9,818 nucleotides of DNA from DATCZS01 sp036525795 (GTDB taxonomy: Bacteria; Actinomycetota; Acidimicrobiia; Spongiisociales; ZC4RG35), in the NCBI GenBank assembly GCA_036525795.1, contig DATCZS010000134.1, positions 1-9,818 of the forward strand, read 5' to 3'. The first letter of the stretch is position 1, and every line of letters starts with the position of its first letter. Shown in pieces: positions 6,369 through 9,818 of the stretch. A model generated the notes under the pieces. The model did no database searches and had not been told where the DNA came from. It saw only the letters and a list, made by a program, of their open reading frames with translations. The translations under genes and the position numbers were made by a program.

Positions 6369-7454
6369 TCACGGCAGCACGATCTCGGTCCACTCCCTGA
6401 TCCAGCGTTCCCGGTTGGCGTCGATATCTGCCGGATCGAGGGAGTGGGGGGAGTCGGGGATGACGGTGTGCTCGACGAATTCCCGGGGGAGCTCCACGTT
6501 CTCGTTGGCCGGGAACACGAACCACGTCAGCGGGATCTGTGCCTGAAAGCCGGGCGACAGCATGAAGTCGATGAGCTCGCCTGCCGCCTGCGGATACTCG
6601 GTTCCTGCCAGGACCCCGGCGAACTCGATCTGCCGGTAGCAGGACTCGTCCATCACTCCGGTGGGCGCCTGATCGAGCGGCTCCTCGGAGAAGATCACCT
6701 CGGCGGGGGGCGAAGAGGCGTAGGAGACGACCAGTGGGCGTTCCCCTCCCCACCACGTCGCCTCTCCGTAGTAGGCGGTATCCCAGTCGGACACGACCTT
6801 CACTCCGTTGTCGACGAGATCTCGCCAGTACCCCTTCCAGCCGTCCTCGCCGAACGTGGCGATGGTGGCGAGGAGAAAAGCCAGGCCGGGAGACGACGTG
6901 GCCGGGTTCTCCACGACGAGCTGGCCGGCGAACCGGGGCAGTGCCAGCTGCTCCAGAGCGACGGGTGGGGAGCTGGCTGTGAACACCGCCCGGTCGTAGT
7001 TGATGCAGACATCGCCGAAGTCGATCGGCGTCACGGCCGGGTCCCGTTCGAGTTCGTCCGGCACTTCGCTCAGCATGGGAGAGCGGTGGCCGACGAAGAT
7101 GCCTGCGTCGAGTGCACGTGACAGGAACGTGTCGTCGACCCCGAAGAGGACGTCGGCCAGCGGATTGTCCTTGGTGAGGATCGCCTGGTTGACCATCGAG
7201 CCGGCGTCTCCTGCCGGAAGCAGCTCCACTTCGATGCCCGTTGCATCGGTGAATGCCGCGAACGTCTCCTCTGTGACGCCGGCGGCGAACGAGTCGTGGG
7301 AGATGATCGTCAGGGTTGCGGGTACGGTCGCCGCCGTCGTGTCGGCGGCCGGCGTCCTGGATTCCCCGGTCGTGGCGGTGTCGGCTGGGCGGCCGGCGCA
7401 TGCGGCCAGCGTCATCCCGACGGCCACGAGCAGCAAGCGCGTCCGCTTGGGCAT
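6369..7454 (-). CDS. thiB: Thiamine-binding lipoprotein of the ABC importer
   Basis: This 361-residue substrate-binding protein delivers thiamine (probably also its phosphates) to ThiP. The N-terminus is a lipoprotein signal: KR, a hydrophobic stretch, and lipobox LAAC with Cys19 as the anchored residue. A Thr/Ala-rich linker (about 20-46) follows, as expected for tethering outside the membrane. The mature domain aligns by eye with E. coli ThiB/TbpA: TIISHDSFAAG (about 49-59), ADVLFGVDDTFL, FGDVCINYD, NPATSSPGLAFLL, WDTAYYGEATWW...VVSYASSP and a C-terminal FPANENVELP. The ATG at 7454 has AAGGAG 4 nt upstream and gives a full signal peptide. The gene is first in the thiBPQ operon, with a TPP aptamer about 40 nt before the start. 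General ferric-binding proteins are the closest alternative family; the riboswitch argues for thiamine. Confidence 0.9.
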   Translation of the reverse strand: MPKRTRLLLVAVGMTLAACAGRPADTATTGESRTPAADTTAATVPATLTIISHDSFAAGVTEETFAAFTDATGIEVELLPAGDAGSMVNQAILTKDNPLADVLFGVDDTFLSRALDAGIFVGHRSPMLSEVPDELERDPAVTPIDFGDVCINYDRAVFTASSPPVALEQLALPRFAGQLVVENPATSSPGLAFLLATIATFGEDGWKGYWRDLVDNGVKVVSDWDTAYYGEATWWGGERPLVVSYASSPPAEVIFSEEPLDQAPTGVMDESCYRQIEFAGVLAGTEYPQAAGELIDFMLSPGFQAQIPLTWFVFPANENVELPREFVEHTVIPDSPHSLDPADIDANRERWIREWTEIVLP

Positions 7455-7456
7455 GT

Positions 7457-7483
7457 CGCTCCTTCCGTCGTGCGTCGGGAGCG
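7457..7483 (-). promoter_or_regulatory. SD-sequestering hairpin in the thiB leader
   Basis: On the minus strand CGCTCC (7483-7478) pairs perfectly with GGAGCG (7462-7457), and the latter contains most of the AAGGAG ribosome binding site of thiB. The loop is 15 nt. No T tract follows, so a translational rather than a terminator mechanism is suggested. The anti-SD side GCTCCCG (7482-7476) is also the exact complement of CGGGAGC in the aptamer (7588-7582), giving a possible alternative pairing. Base pairing is seen in the sequence; the switch is inferred. Confidence 0.55.
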
Positions 7484-7495
7484 TGTGGGGATCGG

Positions 7496-7600
7496 CTGAG
7501 TCTTCCCTTCGCCGGCATTACCCGGATCAGGTTCGACGGTCGGAGTCGATTTCAGACTCCCTCTCAGCCCGGTCTCACCGAGCTCCCGTGGTGTGGTCAG
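7496..7600 (-). promoter_or_regulatory. TPP riboswitch (THI element)
   Basis: The minus strand carries the conserved TPP aptamer parts in order: GGGAGC, P2 stem GCTCGG/CCGGGC, the invariant CTGAGAG (7567-7561), a variable P3 hairpin GGAGTC/GACTCC (7560-7542), then AACCTGATC, P5 CCGG-GTAATG-CCGG and GCGAAGGGA (ending about 7504). This RNA binds thiamine pyrophosphate and normally lowers expression of thiamine genes. It sits directly upstream of thiBPQ. The closing P1 stem is poorly defined: CTGA/TCAG at the two ends could pair, but the 5' part overlaps a possible -10 box. The outer borders are therefore approximate. Confidence 0.93.
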
Positions 7601-7604
7601 TGTA
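7599..7604 (-). promoter_or_regulatory. Candidate -10 box of the thiBPQ operon
   Basis: TACACT on the minus strand fits TAnnnT and would place the transcript start at about 7592, just before the conserved 5' part of the TPP aptamer. No good -35 box is seen at 16-18 nt spacing. The position is sensible, but the motif alone is weak. Confidence 0.35.
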
Positions 7605-7852
7605 TCGGGCTTCCGCTCGTGCGGTTGGCGGGACCGGGCGGTGCGGCGACGGAGCATCGAACCGGCGGGGGGATCGGCCCCCGCTGCCGGTCAGTCGGGG
7701 TCCGGTGCGGCGTCGGCTCCATCATCTTGCCGGGGCTCGGCGAGGGGCGGTCGCCTGTGGACCGCGCGATCGCGTTCCAGCAGACCCGCCATCACCATTC
7801 GCGCCGCAGTCGGATCAGAACTTCTCGCGTGGGGGGACGATCGGGCGTTCGC
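7605..7852 (-). other. Intergenic region between fabF and the thi riboswitch
   Basis: Together with the 7455-7604 leader this is a 398-base stretch without a confident gene. Apart from the thi promoter region and one hairpin near 7747-7765 I see no repeat, RNA gene or conserved box. A 35-codon open frame (7691-7798, minus) has no SD and less biased third positions than its neighbours, so I do not call it. Confidence 0.6.
7747..7765 (-). terminator. Hairpin about 90 nt after fabF
   Basis: Arms GCGGTC and GACCGC form a 6-bp stem with a 7-nt loop. It could terminate fabF transcription before the thi promoter, but there is no T tract, and in such GC-rich DNA short stems arise by chance. Confidence 0.25.
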
Positions 7853-9031
7853 TCAGCCAGGCGGGGCGAAGCCGAGCACGGTGTTGTGGCCACCGAAGCC
7901 GAAGGAGTTGGACAACACCGCCTTCGGTTCCCACCGGCGGGGCCCGACGACGATGTCGGTCAGAGGGATGTCGGCGTCCTGCTCGGACAGCCCCACGTTG
8001 GGCGGGAGCTCTGCGCGGTCGATCGCCATCACGGACGCCACCGCCTCGATGGCCCCGCTTGCGCCGAGGGCGTGGCCGGTGGTGCCTTTGATCGACGACA
8101 CCGCCGGCTGGCGGTCCCCGAACACCCGGGCCACGACCTGGCCTTCGGTTCGATCGTTGAGGTCGGTCCCGGTCCCGTGGGCGTTGATGTAGCCGATTTC
8201 CGACGGGTCGAGACCGGCGTCTACCAGAGCCAGTCGTACTGCCCGCTCGGCGCCATCGCCGGCCGGGTGGGGGGCGGTGATGTGGTGGGCATCCGCCGTC
8301 GATGCCGCTCCCACCAACTCGGCCAGGATGGTGGCGCCCCGGGCGAGAGCCATCTCCCGTTCCTCCAGGATCAGGATTCCGGCACCTTCGCCCAGCACGA
8401 ACCCGTCCCGCCCGGCGTCGAAGGGGCGGGCGGTGAGCGAAGGTGACAGCGCTTTGGCCGTGCGGAACCCGGCGATGGTCGGCTCGCGTACTGCGCCCTC
8501 GGTTCCACCCGCCACCGCGGCGTCTGCGTAGCCCCATTCGATGTGACGCATGGCGTCGGAGATCGCCTGGGCGCCTGCGGCGCATGCCACCACCGGCGTC
8601 GTTGCCTGGCCCCCGAAACCGTAGTGAATCGAGATCGTGGCGGCGGCGGCGTTGCACATCATCATCGGGATGAGGAGCGGAGACACGCGCCCTTCTTCGG
8701 AGTAGGCACCCTCGATCAGGTTCTCCAGGGACGCGAGACCGCCGATGCCGGTGGCGACCGAGACGGCGACCCGATTCGGGTCGAGGTGGGTCAATCCCCC
8801 GGCGTGATCGATGGCCTCCATCGCCGCCACCAATGCGTACTGGGTGAAGAGGTCCATGCGCCGGTGGTCCCGCTTCGGGATCCAGGTCTCGGGATCCCAG
8901 CCGTCCACGATGTGTGGTCCGGGTCGCACGGTTCCCGCCAGGCCCTTCCAGAAGGAATCGGCGCCGATCCCCGACGCTGCGACCACGCCGATCCCGGTCA
9001 CGACAACCCGTCTCCGTTCCATGGGGGCCAT
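7853..9031 (-). CDS. fabF: Beta-ketoacyl-ACP synthase II
   Basis: This 392-residue condensing enzyme of the thiolase fold adds a two-carbon unit from malonyl-ACP to acyl-ACP in fatty-acid elongation, in the cytoplasm. The catalytic set is complete: nucleophile Cys150 (VVACAAGAQAI), His285 (NAHGTGTDLND), Lys315 (SSIKGTTGH) and His320. The glycine-rich SFGFGGHN (376-383) carries the usual gatekeeper Phe region. The histidine loop is HGTGT, as often in polyketide synthases, where FabF usually has HGTST. The length is slightly short of the usual 410. I keep the first ATG at 9031; the ATG at 9022 gives MERRRVVVTG, the normal family N-terminus, and may be the real start. No SD precedes either. No acyl carrier protein gene is adjacent, so a role outside bulk fatty-acid synthesis (specialised lipid or polyketide) cannot be excluded. 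Confidence 0.9.
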   Translation of the reverse strand: MAPMERRRVVVTGIGVVAASGIGADSFWKGLAGTVRPGPHIVDGWDPETWIPKRDHRRMDLFTQYALVAAMEAIDHAGGLTHLDPNRVAVSVATGIGGLASLENLIEGAYSEEGRVSPLLIPMMMCNAAAATISIHYGFGGQATTPVVACAAGAQAISDAMRHIEWGYADAAVAGGTEGAVREPTIAGFRTAKALSPSLTARPFDAGRDGFVLGEGAGILILEEREMALARGATILAELVGAASTADAHHITAPHPAGDGAERAVRLALVDAGLDPSEIGYINAHGTGTDLNDRTEGQVVARVFGDRQPAVSSIKGTTGHALGASGAIEAVASVMAIDRAELPPNVGLSEQDADIPLTDIVVGPRRWEPKAVLSNSFGFGGHNTVLGFAPPG

Positions 9032-9060
9032 TCTGGCTCACGGAGGGGCGAAGGTGGCAA
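9030..9060 (-). promoter_or_regulatory. Candidate fabF promoter
   Basis: The minus strand has TTGCCA (9060-9055) and CAGAAT (9035-9030) with a 19-nt spacer. CAGAAT ends 7 nt before the ATG at 9022, the spacing expected for a leaderless transcript starting there. The spacer is long and the -10 lacks its first T, so this is only a candidate. If real, it would rule out 9031 as the start. Confidence 0.28.
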
Positions 9061-9088
9061 ACGGGCAGGTCGAGAGGGGTCGGGAGGT

Positions 9089-9111
9089 CTCGCCTGCACG
9101 GGAGAGGCGAG
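9089..9111 (-). other. 7-bp hairpin between the small lipoprotein gene and fabF
   Basis: CTCGCCT (9089-9095) and AGGCGAG (9105-9111) form 7 perfect pairs around a 9-nt loop. It lies just after the small lipoprotein gene (read on the minus strand) and could end or stabilise its message. No T tract follows. Confidence 0.3.
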
Positions 9112-9123
9112 CGGTTCGAAGTC

Positions 9124-9249
9124 TCACCTTCCGTTCGCCGAGAAGTGCCGGGGGATGGCCGGTGTCTCGCCGCCTCTCGAGGCCTCCCCGGCAGTGCAGG
9201 CCACCACGGACGCGGCGAGCACGAGTGCGCCGAGGCCTCTCCGATTCAT
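9124..9249 (-). CDS. Small predicted lipoprotein, 41 residues
   Basis: I do not recognise a family. The frame begins MNRRGLGALVLAASVVAC: two arginines, a hydrophobic stretch and a lipobox VVAC with Cys18, which is a typical lipoprotein signal. Only 23 residues would remain after processing (rich in Gly, Ser, Pro and Arg), ending HFSANGR. The ATG at 9249 has a strong SD, AGGAGG, with about 4-nt spacing, better than the SD of most genes here. It lies 35 nt after the SDR stop and 92 nt before fabF, same strand. The frame is open upstream to 9351, but that part overlaps the SDR gene. It may be a real small lipoprotein, or the remnant of a longer lipoprotein gene that lost its 3' part. Confidence 0.5.
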   Translation of the reverse strand: MNRRGLGALVLAASVVACTAGEASRGGETPAIPRHFSANGR

Positions 9250-9284
9250 GCCCCTCCTGCGCCAGGAGCGGCGGTGGGAGGTGG

Positions 9285-9818
9285 TCAGCCACTCACGTGG
9301 TCGACCCACGTTCTCACCTGGCGTTCTAGCTTGCGCATCCCGCCCAGCCATCTCTCGTAGTTGTTCGCCTTGTTCTGGAAGTAGCGCTCCACTTCGGGGT
9401 GGGGAAGCACCAGGAAGCGCTCGTGCCGGATCGCCTCCACCACGTCGTCTGCGACCTTCTCCGGTTCGATCGCCTCAGGGCGGAGCAGCCGATTGAGCGC
9501 TCCTTCGCCTTCGAGCATGGCCGTGTTCACCCCTTGCGGGCAGATGACTGAGACCCTGACACCGGCGTCACCGTGGGTGATGGCGATCCACTCCGCCAGT
9601 GCGACGGCAGCGTGCTTGGTGACGGCGTACGGGGCGGAGCCGAGGCTGGTCAACAGCCCGGCCGCCGATGCGGTCACCACCAGATATCCCTCACCCCGGG
9701 CGGTCCACTCGGGGATGAGATGGCGGGCGGCGTAGAGGTGGGACATGAAGTTCACGCCGAACATCCGCTCCCATTCCGGGTCGGGCAGGTCGACGCCGCC
9801 TTCGGTGGCGATCCCGGC
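9285..9818 (-). CDS. Short-chain dehydrogenase/reductase, C-terminal part (5' end outside window)
   Basis: This is the last 177 codons of an NAD(P)-dependent SDR oxidoreductase; the gene runs off the right edge. Visible motifs are AGI at the very edge (the end of the NNAG motif), the conserved Asn in FGVNF, the catalytic Ser in VVTASAAG, the YAVTK Tyr-x-x-x-Lys pair 13 residues later, and ICPQGVNTAML, which corresponds to the PG motif after the active site. The Rossmann glycine motif (TGxxxGxG), which would tell NAD from NADP, is outside. The C-terminal tail (about 75 residues with FQNKANNYERWLGGMRKL) is helical and resembles actinobacterial SDRs of unknown substrate. The substrate cannot be named; proximity to fabF makes a fatty-acyl or lipid substrate possible, but FabG itself is less likely because of the long tail. 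Confidence 0.88.
   Translation of the reverse strand, partial: AGIATEGGVDLPDPEWERMFGVNFMSHLYAARHLIPEWTARGEGYLVVTASAAGLLTSLGSAPYAVTKHAAVALAEWIAITHGDAGVRVSVICPQGVNTAMLEGEGALNRLLRPEAIEPEKVADDVVEAIRHERFLVLPHPEVERYFQNKANNYERWLGGMRKLERQVRTWVDHVSG

Noticed and set aside
4005..6400. Long plus-strand frames opposite thiQ and thiP
   Set aside because: They are low-complexity (Arg, His, Asp-rich) shadows of clear transporter genes.
7412..7657. 81-codon minus-strand frame across the thi leader
   Set aside because: It runs through the TPP aptamer, the anti-SD hairpin and the thiB signal region in another frame; the RNA structure explains this sequence better.
7691..7798. 35-codon minus-strand frame between fabF and the thi riboswitch
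   Set aside because: No SD, third positions less GC-biased (about 25 of 34) than neighbouring genes, and no signal or motif in the peptide. Conservation in relatives would be needed to reopen it.

Overview
The window is GC-rich, tightly packed bacterial chromosome. The GC-loaded third codon positions, mixed ATG/GTG starts, an actinobacterial-style TPP riboswitch and two promoter-like elements placed as for leaderless transcripts suggest an actinobacterium. An Acidimicrobiia-like lineage is possible, but no marker gene here fixes the taxon. I see no mobile element, CRISPR array, tRNA or rRNA.

Left part, plus strand (1-2528): the C-terminal end of a TldD metalloprotease (cut by the window start) overlaps by 4 nt a complete TldE/PmbA partner. 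After 90 nt comes a 5'-methylthioadenosine/S-adenosylhomocysteine nucleosidase (mtnN) whose start appears to be leaderless. A 61-nt convergent gap with an 8-bp hairpin separates this block from the rest, which is all on the minus strand.

Middle, minus strand (2590-7600, read right to left): a TPP riboswitch leads a compact thiamine import operon: lipoprotein ThiB, fused two-domain permease ThiP and ATPase ThiQ, with gaps of 4 nt and a 1-nt overlap. The leader shows a hairpin that hides the ThiB ribosome binding site and a 7-base match between its anti-SD arm and the aptamer 5' strand, so a translational switch can be proposed. Downstream lies a tryptophanase-family beta-eliminating lyase. It has tryptophanase specificity residues but a tyrosine-phenol-lyase-like loop after the PLP lysine. 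It has its own SD and a perfect 12-bp palindrome next to a -35-like box.

Right part, minus strand (7853-9818): an SDR oxidoreductase cut by the window end, then an overlooked 41-residue lipoprotein with a strong SD, then a beta-ketoacyl-ACP synthase II with an intact Cys-His-Lys-His catalytic set. The same-strand order hints at a fatty-acid or lipid-related cluster, but only the synthase function is clear.

I found no evidence for a wholly new multi-gene system. The best leads are the riboswitch expression platform, the tnaA control region and hybrid active site, and the tiny lipoprotein.
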